From: Clostridiales bacterium
Lineage (GTDB): Bacteria; Bacillota; Clostridia; Lachnospirales; Lachnospiraceae
NCBI GenBank assembly: GCA_003343625.1
Contig: QAKV01000036.1
Span: 1-64,000, forward strand
Length of the DNA: 64,000 nt
Direction: 5' to 3'
The notes beneath the pieces are model-generated. The model saw only the letters and a list, made by a program, of their open reading frames with translations. It ran no database searches and was not told the origin of the DNA. Below, one piece after another: positions 24,145 to 32,997 of the stretch. The number at the start of each line of letters is the position of its first letter. The first letter of the stretch is position 1. The position numbers and the translations under genes are program-made.

Positions 24145-26033
24145 ACCGCACCTCCAATCAGCAGACAGAAAATGACCACCAGCACCACGGCCGACAGATA
24201 AATGGACGGATGCAGCAGATGCCGCCTGCCGAACTCAAATCGCAGGTACCAGTTGCTCAGATACAAATGGGTATCCCCGCCGAAGCTGTTGATGAAATGG
24301 CGGTTGTCGCCTTTATTGACGCCGCCCATGTAAATTTCCACCAGCTGCCTGCGCGCCGCCTTGCTCACGAAGAACATGATCGTGGGCACGATCAGAATGG
24401 AAACGAGCATAACCGCCATGGTCGTGAGCACGCTCATCGAGAGTACCGCCTGAGAGTGTCCAAACATCTCCGCGACGATGGGATCCACCACCGTGGTCGC
24501 CACGAAAGGAAGGAGCAGACACAGCAACAGCATGATCGCCGCGTGGACGAACATGGAAACGTATTCGTCCCGGCAGGTCACGTCCTTCACTCCTTTCCTG
24601 GCATGATGCTGGGAAATCAGTTTTGACAGCCATTTGGTCCAGTAAAACATCGTCGTCGCGCTCCCGTAGGCGATGAAGATAACCAGCACCACATTGCCGG
24701 AGTCAACGAACGCCTTCAGCGCCACCCACTTGGAAATCAACATGCCGAAGGGCGCCAGATACATGCCCGCAATGCCGATACCCATGATATAGGTCAGTTT
24801 GGGCAGACGCAGCAGCATGCCGTGCATATCCTCGATATCCCGGGAGCCCAGGCAGTTCTCCGTGGCGCCTACCGCCTGGAACAGCATGGATTTGCATACG
24901 GAGTGGAAAATCATCAAAAAGACTGCGCCCCAGACGGTTTCTTCCACACCGGTGCCGGCGCAGGCCACGATCAGCCCCAGGTTGGAGATAGTGGAAAAGG
25001 CCAGCACCTTCTTCCCGTCGTTCTGAGCGATGGCCATCATGCTGGCCATGATGAAGGTGAATCCGCCGATCAGAGACACCATCAACCCCACCAGATTGTC
25101 GTGCAGCGCCGGGGACAGGCGCAGCAACAGGTAAACGCCGGCCTTCACCATGGTGGCGCTATGTAACAGCGCGCTGGAAGGCGTAGGCGCGACCATCGCT
25201 CCGTAAAGCCATGTAGAAAACGGCAGCTGGGCGGATTTGGTCAGCCCCGCCAGCGCGAGACAGGCCAATGGCAAAGCCGCTCCCGTCGCAACCGCATCCG
25301 AGAGCTGTACGCTTCCGTTGGTAAAGGCCAGCAGCGCGATGGCCACGGAAAAGCCCAACCCTCCCAACAGGTTCATCCACAGCGCGGAAAAACTGTTCTC
25401 AATGGCTTCCTCCGTACGCGTATAACCGATCATCAAAAAGGAGATGACGCTGGTAATCTCCCAGAAAAAATACATCCAGATCAGGCTCTGGGAAAAGACC
25501 AGTCCGAACATGGCCGCCAGAAACAGGAATAACATGGAGAAAAAGAATGGCTGCCTGTCCTGATATTCCTTGTGATGGGCGTGATAGCCTTTCATATAGC
25601 CCACCGTGTAAATGCAGATAAACCCTCCCACGAAGGCGATGATGATGCACATCAGCACGGTCAGCCAGTCGATCATCATGTGCTCTACCTCGGGCAGCGA
25701 CGTATTCGCTTCCACGTAGAGCAAAAGCCCGGTCTGAGCCACAGACAAAACGGCCGGGATCACCTTGCGGTACTTGACGCACATATAGACGATCAGGCAC
25801 ATGAGGAAAATGTCCCCGATGCTCATCAGATGATCCACCGCTTCGGCCGCCGTATACAGCTGGATGGACTTCGCCCCCTGCGTCCCCCAGCTCACCAGCA
25901 GCGCCACCGTAGCCGCCATAATGCAGCCGGCTCCCGCATAGACGATTTTTCCTCTCGCCCCCTCGGACCGGATCAAAGGGATCAGAATCGCCAGAAAAGT
26001 CGGGATTCCAATCAATACCGGAATCAGAAACAT
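24141..26033 (-). CDS. echA: Ech hydrogenase antiporter-like subunit EchA (NuoL/MrpA-like)
   Basis: A 630-aa polytopic membrane protein with about 16 helices, the ion-translocating subunit. The proton-antiporter core lies at about residues 100-420, with a transmembrane Lys in LAGLTKSAQLPFSTWL and the conserved TPSSALLHSATMVKAGVYLLLR. It is first gene of the ech operon, its ATG preceded by GGGGAG. The predicted promoter is at 26072-26100. Coupling of ferredoxin-dependent H2 formation to H+ or Na+ transport is established for Ech; the ion used here is unknown. Confidence 0.92.
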   Translation of the reverse strand: MFLIPVLIGIPTFLAILIPLIRSEGARGKIVYAGAGCIMAATVALLVSWGTQGAKSIQLYTAAEAVDHLMSIGDIFLMCLIVYMCVKYRKVIPAVLSVAQTGLLLYVEANTSLPEVEHMMIDWLTVLMCIIIAFVGGFICIYTVGYMKGYHAHHKEYQDRQPFFFSMLFLFLAAMFGLVFSQSLIWMYFFWEITSVISFLMIGYTRTEEAIENSFSALWMNLLGGLGFSVAIALLAFTNGSVQLSDAVATGAALPLACLALAGLTKSAQLPFSTWLYGAMVAPTPSSALLHSATMVKAGVYLLLRLSPALHDNLVGLMVSLIGGFTFIMASMMAIAQNDGKKVLAFSTISNLGLIVACAGTGVEETVWGAVFLMIFHSVCKSMLFQAVGATENCLGSRDIEDMHGMLLRLPKLTYIMGIGIAGMYLAPFGMLISKWVALKAFVDSGNVVLVIFIAYGSATTMFYWTKWLSKLISQHHARKGVKDVTCRDEYVSMFVHAAIMLLLCLLLPFVATTVVDPIVAEMFGHSQAVLSMSVLTTMAVMLVSILIVPTIMFFVSKAARRQLVEIYMGGVNKGDNRHFINSFGGDTHLYLSNWYLRFEFGRRHLLHPSIYLSAVVLVVIFCLLIGGAV

Positions 26034-26071
26034 AAAACATATCTCCCCTTTCTTTAAAAATCCCTATACTA

Positions 26072-26100
26072 TATATAGACCTTTCCCGACATTTTTACAA
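26072..26100 (-). promoter_or_regulatory. Promoter of the ech operon
   Basis: Minus strand TTGTAA (26095-26100), 17 nt, TATATA (26072-26077). The leader of about 30 nt ends in GGGGAG ahead of echA. Confidence 0.55.
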
Positions 26101-26155
26101 GCGAAAATCCTCCCTGTTTCTCCAACGTTTGGATATGGAATTTTGCTTTGGGCCG

Positions 26156-26190
26156 TGCTACAATGATTCCTGTGAAAGTTTTGACAGGAA
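26156..26190 (+). promoter_or_regulatory. Extended -10 promoter and dyad ahead of hypA
   Basis: TGCTACAAT (26156-26164) is an extended -10 box with no good -35. Just downstream, TTCCTGT (26167-26173) and ACAGGAA (26184-26190) form a perfect 7-bp dyad with a 10-nt spacer. Its position over the start site suggests an operator. No regulator gene is linked. Confidence 0.45.
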
Positions 26191-26212
26191 CGGTTTAACA
26201 GGGGGGCAATTC

Positions 26213-26596
26213 ATGCACGAACTGAGCATTACGCAGGAAATCCTTCGCTATAGCATTCAGGAGGCAAAGCGGCAGGATGCCGACAGGATCCGCGCCATTC
26301 GGCTGCGCCTGGGGCCCTTTTCCGGCATCGTTCCGGAATGCATCCAGATGTATCTGGATCTCCTTTCCGAAGGAACCATCGCCCAGGGCGCCAAAATCGA
26401 GGCCGTCATTCAGCCCCTGAAAATCCGCTGTCGGGACTGCGGCCGGGAAAGCGAGATCACCCGCAGCCATATCGCCTGTCCCTTTTGCGGCAGCCTGCGG
26501 CTGAAGATCCTGTCCGGAAAAGAATTTTTAATAGAGAGTCTGGAGGTCGATATTCGTGGAAATCAAAGTGCTCCATCAGGTGATGGAATGGAATGA
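26213..26596 (+). CDS. hypA: Hydrogenase nickel incorporation protein HypA
   Basis: Zinc protein that delivers nickel with HypB to the hydrogenase large subunit. The 127-aa product starts MHELSIT with the invariant His2 and Glu3 nickel site. The zinc loop is CRDCGRE...CPFCGS near residues 73-95. The ATG follows a GGGGGG run. First gene of the maturation operon, divergent from ech; it overlaps hypB by 41 nt. Confidence 0.95.
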   Translation: MHELSITQEILRYSIQEAKRQDADRIRAIRLRLGPFSGIVPECIQMYLDLLSEGTIAQGAKIEAVIQPLKIRCRDCGRESEITRSHIACPFCGSLRLKILSGKEFLIESLEVDIRGNQSAPSGDGME

Positions 26597-27212
26597 GGAC
26601 GTCAGCAGTCAGGTGAAGGAGGTGCTGGCCGATCACAAAATCTGCATGGTCAACGTCATGGGGAGCCCGGGGGCGGGCAAGACCAGCCTGATCGCCTCCC
26701 TGATCGAAAGGCTGCGGGACAGATGGCGCATCGGCGTGATCGAAGGGGATATCACGGGTCAGATCGACGCGGAGCGCATTGCCGCTTTAAAGATCCCCGC
26801 CGTCCAGCTCAACACTGACGGCGCCTGCCATATCGAGGCCATGAGCATTCAGAACATCCTGCCCCTGCTGCCTTTGGATGAGCTGGATATGATCTTCGTA
26901 GAAAATATCGGTAACCTGGTCTGCCCGGCGGAATTCAATATCGGCGAGTCTTTGCGCATCACTGTTTTGAGCGTGCCGGAAGGGGATGACAAAGTGGAAA
27001 AATATCCGCTGATGTTCACCGAGACCGGATGTCTGGCCCTGAATAAATACGATATGCTCCCTTATTTTGACTTCGACGAAATCCGGGTGAGGCAAAACTA
27101 CGAAACCCTCAATCCGGGCGCGCCCTTCTTCCCTGTCAGCTGTCGCACCGGGGAAGGTTTGGACGGTCTGTGCGGATTTCTGTCCGAAAAAGTCGCGGAG
27201 CAAAAGCTGTGA
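26556..27212 (+). CDS. hypB: Hydrogenase maturation GTPase HypB
   Basis: GTPase supplying nickel to the active site with HypA. The 218-aa protein has P-loop GSPGAGKTS (residues 36-44), the metal-site segment NIGNLVCPAEFNIGE and the base-recognition NKYD. The GTG start is supported by GGAGG 8 nt upstream. The N-terminus has neither the histidine-rich nickel-storage stretch nor the CxxCGC motif of some HypB proteins, so it is a minimal, non-storing form. Confidence 0.94.
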   Translation: MEIKVLHQVMEWNEDVSSQVKEVLADHKICMVNVMGSPGAGKTSLIASLIERLRDRWRIGVIEGDITGQIDAERIAALKIPAVQLNTDGACHIEAMSIQNILPLLPLDELDMIFVENIGNLVCPAEFNIGESLRITVLSVPEGDDKVEKYPLMFTETGCLALNKYDMLPYFDFDEIRVRQNYETLNPGAPFFPVSCRTGEGLDGLCGFLSEKVAEQKL

Positions 27213-29656
27213 CGGCCCGCGAAGAAGCTGCGGGGGTTGAGGAAGCTTCGGGCGACCGGCGCATCCGGATTCTCGTCCGCGGAATCGTACAGGGGGTGGG
27301 ATTTCGCCCTTTTCTGCATCGTCTGGCCCGAAAGCACGGCCTGACCGGCTGGGCGCGCAACACCTCCGGCGGCCTGGAAGCGGAGCTTGAGGGGAATCGC
27401 CTCTCCCTGTCCGCTTTTGTGAATGAGGTTCAAAACTGTCCGCCGCCCATGGCCGCAGTGGAGGAAATTTCCGTTTCGGGCCCCTATGCTCCGGCAGGAT
27501 ACGGAGAGTTTTCCATCCGGGGAAGCTATCTTTCGGAAGAATCCACCCTCCTCTCCCCGGACATGGCCCCCTGCCCGACCTGCGAACAGGAGCTGTTTTC
27601 CCCGAAGAACCGCCGCCATCGATATCCGTTTCTCAATTGTACCGACTGCGGCCCCCGCTACACCATCGTCCGCGCCCTGCCCTATGACCGGAAAAACACG
27701 GTCATGGACCGTTTTCCCATGTGCCCCGCATGCCGCGCAGAATACCGCGATATCGGCGACCGGCGCTACCACGCCCAGCCGAACTGCTGCAGCCAATGCG
27801 GGCCCACGGCTTTTTTCCTGGATGCGGAAGGAAACGATGTGCGCGAAAGCGATGCTGCGGACGATCCCGTCGTCCTGGCCCAGCATCTCCTTGCCCGGGG
27901 CGGGATTCTGGCGGTGAAAGGAACCGGCGGCATCCATCTGGCATGCGACGCCCGGAACGCCGCCGCGGTGGCCCGGCTGCGCCGGAGGAAAAATCGGCCG
28001 GCACGGCCTCTGGCCGTGATGTGCAGGGATCTGGCTACAGCGGAACGTATCTGCCTTCTTTCCCCGGAGGAAAAGCGGCTTTTGACCTCTCCCCGCCGCC
28101 CCATTCTGCTGGCCCGGAAGCTTTTCCCCCAGGATTTCCACGACGTCAGTTTCAGCCCCCGTCTGGGGCTTTTGCTGCCCTATACCCCGCTCCATCTGCT
28201 CCTGATGGATCCGGACTTCGGCGGGCCGGATCTTCTGGTGATGACCAGCGCCAACGCTTCCGGCTGCCCCGTCCTCACCGACAACGAAGAAGCAGTTTCG
28301 ATCCTTTCGGGGATCGCGGACGGATTTCTGCTCCACGACCGCCCTATCGAAAACCGCTGTGACGATTCCCTCCTGATGGAAGTGGACGGAAGCCCCTACT
28401 TTTTCCGCCGCAGCAGAGGATATACCCCCCAGCCCCTTCAGGCCGACCGGGATGTGTCCGGCATTTGCGCCCTGGGCGCCGAGCAGAAAGCGTCCTTCGC
28501 CCTGGGCAGGGAGCGATACATTTTTTTGTCGCCTCATATAGGGGATTTAAAAAATCTGGAAACGCTGGATCATTACGAAACCACGCTGAAAACCTTTTAC
28601 CGCCTGTTTCGGATTTCGCCCTCCCTTCTGGTCTGCGATCTGCACCCGGACTATTTTTCCACCGGGATCGCCCGCAGCATGGCGCAAAAAAAGGGACTGC
28701 CCCTGCTGCAAGTCCAGCATCACTGGGCCCATATGGCCGCCTGTATGGCGGACAACCGGCTGAAAGGGCCCGCCTTCGGCATCGTCTGGGACGGCGCCGG
28801 GCTGGGAACCGACGGCTCCATCTGGGGCGGGGAATTTCTGGAGGGGGATTACCGCTCTTTCCACCGTCTGGGCAGTATCCGCCCGATCCGCCTCCCCGGA
28901 GGGGATCGATCCGTCATGGAAATCGGTCGGCTGGCCCTGTCGCTGCTCTCGGATGCCGGACTGCTCTCTGCCGACAGCGGGCCTCGGCCCGGCGGGAGCT
29001 TTCGCTCCGGCGATGTCCCGTCAGCACAAAAGCGGCGGGCCGCAGAGGAGTTCGTCCCGCTGGATGCCGACCGCTTTCAGGCGGTATGCGCCCTGCTCTC
29101 CTCCGGCCTGTCCTGTCCCGAAGCCAGCAGCATGGGGCGTCTGTTCGACGGCTTCTGCGCTCTCCTGCTGGGAACGGGCAACGTTTCCTATGAAGGAGAA
29201 GGGCCGGCGAGGCTGGAAGCGCTGTCCCTGCCAAACCGGTTTTCCGTTCCGGGTCGCCCTCTGCCGTCCTGCCCCTGGCCTCTGGAATTTTATCGGGAGG
29301 GAGAGCTGAGGCGATTCGATATCCGCCCCCTGGTGCGGGCCGCGGTTTCGGAACTCCTCTCGGGCTGTGAGCCCGGCGAAATCGCTTATCGCTTGCTTGT
29401 GACCCTCTGCCATATGGCGAAGGATCAATGTCTCGCTTTAAATCCCGGGCGGCTGCCCGTGGTTTTGTCCGGCGGTGTCTTCCAGAACCGTTTTCTTCTC
29501 GACGGCGTCACCGCTCTTTTGACCGATGCCGGATATCGGGTCTTCCATCACAGGCGGGTATCGCCGAACGACGAGGGACTCTGCCTGGGGCAGCTGTCCA
29601 TCGCCGCCGAAAAAAGGAGGAATGAAGATGTGCCTTGCTATACCTATGAAAATTAA
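27209..29656 (+). CDS. hypF: Carbamoyltransferase HypF
   Basis: Makes the thiocarbamate precursor of the CN ligands of the NiFe site from carbamoyl phosphate. The 815-aa chain has an acylphosphatase domain (VRGIVQGVGFRPF, residues about 20-100) and two zinc fingers (CPTCEQE, CTDCGP, CPACRAE, CSQCGP). A YrdC-like domain (about 190-380) and a Kae1-like carbamoyltransferase domain (HHWAHMAACMADN; late VLSGGVFQNRFLLDG) follow. The GTG start overlaps the hypB stop as GTGA with GGAG 8 nt upstream; an in-frame GTG at 27170 is less likely. It overlaps hypC by 29 nt. Confidence 0.94.
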   Translation: MTAREEAAGVEEASGDRRIRILVRGIVQGVGFRPFLHRLARKHGLTGWARNTSGGLEAELEGNRLSLSAFVNEVQNCPPPMAAVEEISVSGPYAPAGYGEFSIRGSYLSEESTLLSPDMAPCPTCEQELFSPKNRRHRYPFLNCTDCGPRYTIVRALPYDRKNTVMDRFPMCPACRAEYRDIGDRRYHAQPNCCSQCGPTAFFLDAEGNDVRESDAADDPVVLAQHLLARGGILAVKGTGGIHLACDARNAAAVARLRRRKNRPARPLAVMCRDLATAERICLLSPEEKRLLTSPRRPILLARKLFPQDFHDVSFSPRLGLLLPYTPLHLLLMDPDFGGPDLLVMTSANASGCPVLTDNEEAVSILSGIADGFLLHDRPIENRCDDSLLMEVDGSPYFFRRSRGYTPQPLQADRDVSGICALGAEQKASFALGRERYIFLSPHIGDLKNLETLDHYETTLKTFYRLFRISPSLLVCDLHPDYFSTGIARSMAQKKGLPLLQVQHHWAHMAACMADNRLKGPAFGIVWDGAGLGTDGSIWGGEFLEGDYRSFHRLGSIRPIRLPGGDRSVMEIGRLALSLLSDAGLLSADSGPRPGGSFRSGDVPSAQKRRAAEEFVPLDADRFQAVCALLSSGLSCPEASSMGRLFDGFCALLLGTGNVSYEGEGPARLEALSLPNRFSVPGRPLPSCPWPLEFYREGELRRFDIRPLVRAAVSELLSGCEPGEIAYRLLVTLCHMAKDQCLALNPGRLPVVLSGGVFQNRFLLDGVTALLTDAGYRVFHHRRVSPNDEGLCLGQLSIAAEKRRNEDVPCYTYEN

Positions 29657-29846
29657 AAAAATCGCCCGCCCTCTGGCCACCGCCGAAGCGGGCGGACTGG
29701 ATCAGGAGGTTCGGGTGGATCTGATCGAAGATCTTTCGCCCGGCGATTACGTGATCGTCCACGCCGGGTTCGCCATTCAGAAAATGACGGAAGAGGAAGC
29801 CCGGGAAAATCTCAGGCTGCTGGAGGATATCAAAAATGCGCTGTGA
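29628..29846 (+). CDS. hypC: Hydrogenase assembly chaperone HypC
   Basis: A 72-aa chaperone carrying the Fe(CN)2CO group between HypD and the large subunit. It begins MCLAIPMKI, with the essential Cys2. The ATG lies 7 nt after AGGAGG inside the end of hypF, and the stop overlaps hypD by 11 nt. A single hypC is enough for the one hydrogenase in view. Confidence 0.94.
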   Translation: MCLAIPMKIKKIARPLATAEAGGLDQEVRVDLIEDLSPGDYVIVHAGFAIQKMTEEEARENLRLLEDIKNAL

Positions 29847-30939
29847 TTCCGCTTTTAAAGATCCCAAAGACGCGGAACTGATCCTGGAAAAACTGTCCGG
29901 GCTGACGAGGGCTGCCGGTTCGGTTCGGCTCATGGAAGTCTGCGGCACTCATACCATGTCCATCGCCAGAACCGGCTTAAAAAGCCTGTTGCCTCCGGAA
30001 ATTTCCCTTCTTTCCGGCCCCGGCTGCCCTGTCTGCGTCACCCCTGCAGGGGCGATGGACGCGATTTTTTCTCTGGCCGAAGATCCCCGCATTCTGATCG
30101 CCAGCTATGGCGATCTCCTTCGGGTTCCCGGGACGCGGAGAGGAAACAGCCTGTTTTCCTTAAAGGCGACAGGCGCCCGGGTGGAATCCGTCTACTCCCC
30201 CGTCGATGCCCTGCAGCTGGCCGCCGCCCATCCGGAACTGGAGGTGGTCTTTTTAGGAGTCGGCTTTGAAACCACTGCCCCGGGAACCGCAGCCTGCATT
30301 CTGGAAGCCGCTTCCCGGAATCTGTCCAACTTTTCCGTCCTCTGCCTGCTCAAGCGCACGGAACCGGCGCTGCGTTCCCTGATCGAAGCGGATGATTTCA
30401 ACGTCAACGGTTTTCTCTGCCCCGGCCATGTGGCCACCGTCATCGGTGCCGACGCCTTTTCCTTCCTGCCCAAAGACTACGGGCTTCCTGCGGTGATCGG
30501 CGGCTTCGAAGCTGCGGATCTTTTATATTCCGTAGCGGATCTGATGCGGATGCTCGCAAAGGGCAGCCCTGCGCTGAAGAACGAATATGTCCGGGCGGTG
30601 CGCCCCGAAGGGAACCCCGCCGCCGTGAGGTTGATGGATCGCGTCTTTTCTCCCTGCGACGCCTGTTGGAGAGGGCTGGGCACAGTTTCGGGCGGAGGGT
30701 TTTCCATCCGCGAAGAATTCGCCTCCTGGGATGCCGCCCGAAAGTTCGGCTTTTCTTTCGCCGATGGCGCCGAGCCCCCCGGCTGTCGCTGCGCCCAGGT
30801 GATCCGCGGCGTGACGGCGCCTGCGGATTGCGCGCTGTTCGGCAAAGTCTGCACGCCTCAGGATCCGGTGGGGCCCTGCATGGTTTCCTCCGAAGGCGCC
30901 TGTGCGGCAGCATACCGGTATCAGCAGATCCCTTTATGA
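29836..30939 (+). CDS. hypD: Hydrogenase maturation protein HypD
   Basis: Iron-sulfur scaffold where the Fe(CN)2CO group is built with HypC and HypE. The 367-aa protein has the conserved motifs CGTHTMSI, GPGCPVCVTP, GFETTAPGTA and FLCPGHVATVIG. The C-terminal [4Fe-4S] cluster cysteines lie in CRCAQVIRG...CALFGKVCTP. GGAGGAT precedes the ATG. Confidence 0.95.
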   Translation: MRCDSAFKDPKDAELILEKLSGLTRAAGSVRLMEVCGTHTMSIARTGLKSLLPPEISLLSGPGCPVCVTPAGAMDAIFSLAEDPRILIASYGDLLRVPGTRRGNSLFSLKATGARVESVYSPVDALQLAAAHPELEVVFLGVGFETTAPGTAACILEAASRNLSNFSVLCLLKRTEPALRSLIEADDFNVNGFLCPGHVATVIGADAFSFLPKDYGLPAVIGGFEAADLLYSVADLMRMLAKGSPALKNEYVRAVRPEGNPAAVRLMDRVFSPCDACWRGLGTVSGGGFSIREEFASWDAARKFGFSFADGAEPPGCRCAQVIRGVTAPADCALFGKVCTPQDPVGPCMVSSEGACAAAYRYQQIPL

Positions 30940-30993
30940 AAGGGAACATTCCCCAAGGAAGGTTTTCGACCACAGAAAGGAGCTCAAACGAAC

Positions 30994-32010
30994 ATGGATG
31001 AAAGAATCACTCTGGACTACGGCAGCGGCGGCCAGAAAACCGCCGATCTGATCGATTCCCTCCTCTTGCCCGCTCTTTCCAATCCGGCGTTGGACGATCT
31101 GGGGGACGGTGCGGTGCTGGCCGGCAGCGACCGGCTGGTCTTCTCCTCGGACAGCTTCGTGGTATCCCCCTGGAGATTTCCCGGCGGAGACATCGGACGG
31201 CTCTGCGTCTGCGGCACCATAAACGACCTTTGCATGGCCGGCGGCCTGCCCAAATATCTGAGCCTTTCCCTGATCCTGGAGGAGGGGTTCCCCGTTTCCG
31301 ACCTGCGGGAAATCATCGCTTCCATCTCCGATGAAGCCAGTCGCGCCGGCGTCATCGTGGCCACCGGGGATACGAAAGTGGTGGAACGCGGAAAGGGGGA
31401 CGGCATTTACATCAACACGGCCGGAATCGGTTTTCTGCGCGCTCCTTCTCTGGGAAAGGAACGGATTCAGGAAGGGGACCGGGTGCTTTTGAGCGGCAGC
31501 GCCGGCTGCCACGGCGCTGCGGTGATGATGGCCAGAGCGGGCCTGACTTCCGCAGGCTCCGGAAATCGTGGGAACGCGCTGATTTCCGACTGCGCTCCCC
31601 TGACGGAACTGTCCGCAGCCGCCCTGGCCTCCGGCCGTATCCGCCTGATGCGGGATCCCACCAGGGGCGGCGTCGCTACCACCCTGAATGAATTCGTGGA
31701 AAACGGGCCCTTTGGCATCGAGCTGGATGAGGCGTCCGTGCCGGTGGATCCTCCCGTTTCGGCTGCCTGCGATCTCCTGGGGCTGGATCCTTTCTACTGC
31801 GCCTGTGAAGGAAGAATGCTGGCAGTCGTCGCCCCCGAAGACGCGGACGCGGTTCTGGCCGCCCTGCGCCGCACGCCGGGCGGAGAACAGGCGGCCTGCA
31901 TCGGTACCGTCACCGGAAAACGGCCGGGATGCGTACTGCTCAACACCCTCCTGGGCGGGAAACGGATGCTTCCGAAGCTGAGCGGCATGCAGCTGCCCCG
32001 CATCTGCTGA
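30994..32010 (+). CDS. hypE: Hydrogenase maturation protein HypE
   Basis: Dehydrates its own C-terminal thiocarbamate to thiocyanate, the cyanide donor. The 338-aa PurM-like protein has an ATP-binding N-terminal half (DYGSGGQKT, DDLGDGAVL) and ends in PRIC, the modified Cys338. It is last of the hyp operon, 54 nt after hypD. It converges with the decayed PfkB gene with only 36 nt between stop codons and no clear terminator. Confidence 0.95.
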   Translation: MDERITLDYGSGGQKTADLIDSLLLPALSNPALDDLGDGAVLAGSDRLVFSSDSFVVSPWRFPGGDIGRLCVCGTINDLCMAGGLPKYLSLSLILEEGFPVSDLREIIASISDEASRAGVIVATGDTKVVERGKGDGIYINTAGIGFLRAPSLGKERIQEGDRVLLSGSAGCHGAAVMMARAGLTSAGSGNRGNALISDCAPLTELSAAALASGRIRLMRDPTRGGVATTLNEFVENGPFGIELDEASVPVDPPVSAACDLLGLDPFYCACEGRMLAVVAPEDADAVLAALRRTPGGEQAACIGTVTGKRPGCVLLNTLLGGKRMLPKLSGMQLPRIC

Positions 32011-32046
32011 TCTGCAAACGGCCATCTTCATGCCGGATCGGACGCA

Positions 32047-32911
32047 TCAGATGAAAAGCGGCGGGGTTCCTTCCTTCGTCCATTCCGTGGCGCCCGCCGT
32101 TCCAACGGCCCGGGCGCCACAGCGATTCGCGAAGCGGGCGCATTCCACCGCATCTCTTCCTTTGGACAGGGCGAACAGAAAACCGGCGGCGAAGCTGTCC
32201 CCCGCCCCGGTAGTATCCATGCAGTTTTTCGCAGGAAAGGCGGGCACCGAAATCCGATGGGAACGATCCCGCAAGAAACATCCTTTCCCTCCCCTCTTGA
32301 TGACAGCGCAGCGCTTTCCCCATCGCTTCCACGGTCTCCCCGTTTTTCGGCCGGGTCATGTCCGCGCACACCAGCATCCCCCTCCTCTTGCATTCGCCGA
32401 ACAGCTCCTCCAGTTCCTCCGCCCCAAGAAGGGGAGAAACGAAAATGCTGGCCATGCAGAAAATGTCCGCTTTTTGCGGCAGTTGGTCCAAAATATCCTC
32501 TTTGCTCAGCCGGCGCAGACTCCCGTTCGGATCGGTCAGGAAATTTCTTTCCCCGCCCTTTTGAACCAAAACCACGTTGATGCCTGTATCCATTTTCTTC
32601 CTGACCGCGCCTTCTCCAACGGAAATCCCGCATTCCCCGCAATGCCTCAGGATCAGCCTTCCGGCCATGTCATCGCCCAGCGCGGTCAGAAGCGATACCT
32701 GCAAAGAGCCCGCATCCATCGATCGGGCCAAATGAGCCAATACAGTGGCCTCGTTGAGCGCATCCCCTCCTGTAGAAAGCCGGATCCCGTCCGTAGGGCT
32801 GGAGCCCGTCAAAAATACCTCCGGGCCGACAGAGACCGCCACAACATCCAGAATGGCCGCTCCCGCTATAACGATCCCGGTTTTCTCTCCCATATCCCTT
32901 CTCTTTTCCAT
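32047..32911 (-). pseudogene. PfkB-family sugar/nucleoside kinase, internally deleted
   Basis: The N-terminal part (32911 down to about 32315) reads as a normal PfkB kinase: AGAAILDVV, the GGDALNEA substrate site, ALGDDMAGR and CADMTRPKNGE. The C-terminal part is in another frame (about 32310-32047), with AVIKRGGKGC, the signature DTTGAGDSFAAGF and a typical end. Against family members about 40 residues between GETVEAMGKAL and AVIKRGGKGC are missing, including the ATP-site NxxE region, and the frame change means a lost length of 3n+2. The gene is almost certainly inactive. The start at 32911 follows AAAGGAAAG. Confidence 0.8.
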
Positions 32912-32997
32912 TTCTTTCCTTTCCATTCATATCCGCGTTTACCGCAGAATAGGATAATGCATAATCATCCATTCATCCAAAGGAGTATCACGCATAC

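Noticed and set aside
27098..28537. 479-aa minus-strand frame across hypB and hypF
   Set aside because: Shadow of hypF; the plus strand has all HypF motifs in frame.
31940..32926. 328-aa frame as an intact PfkB kinase
   Set aside because: Only the first 190 or so residues match the family; the true C-terminus with DTTGAGD is in another frame, so the end of this frame is out-of-frame translation.
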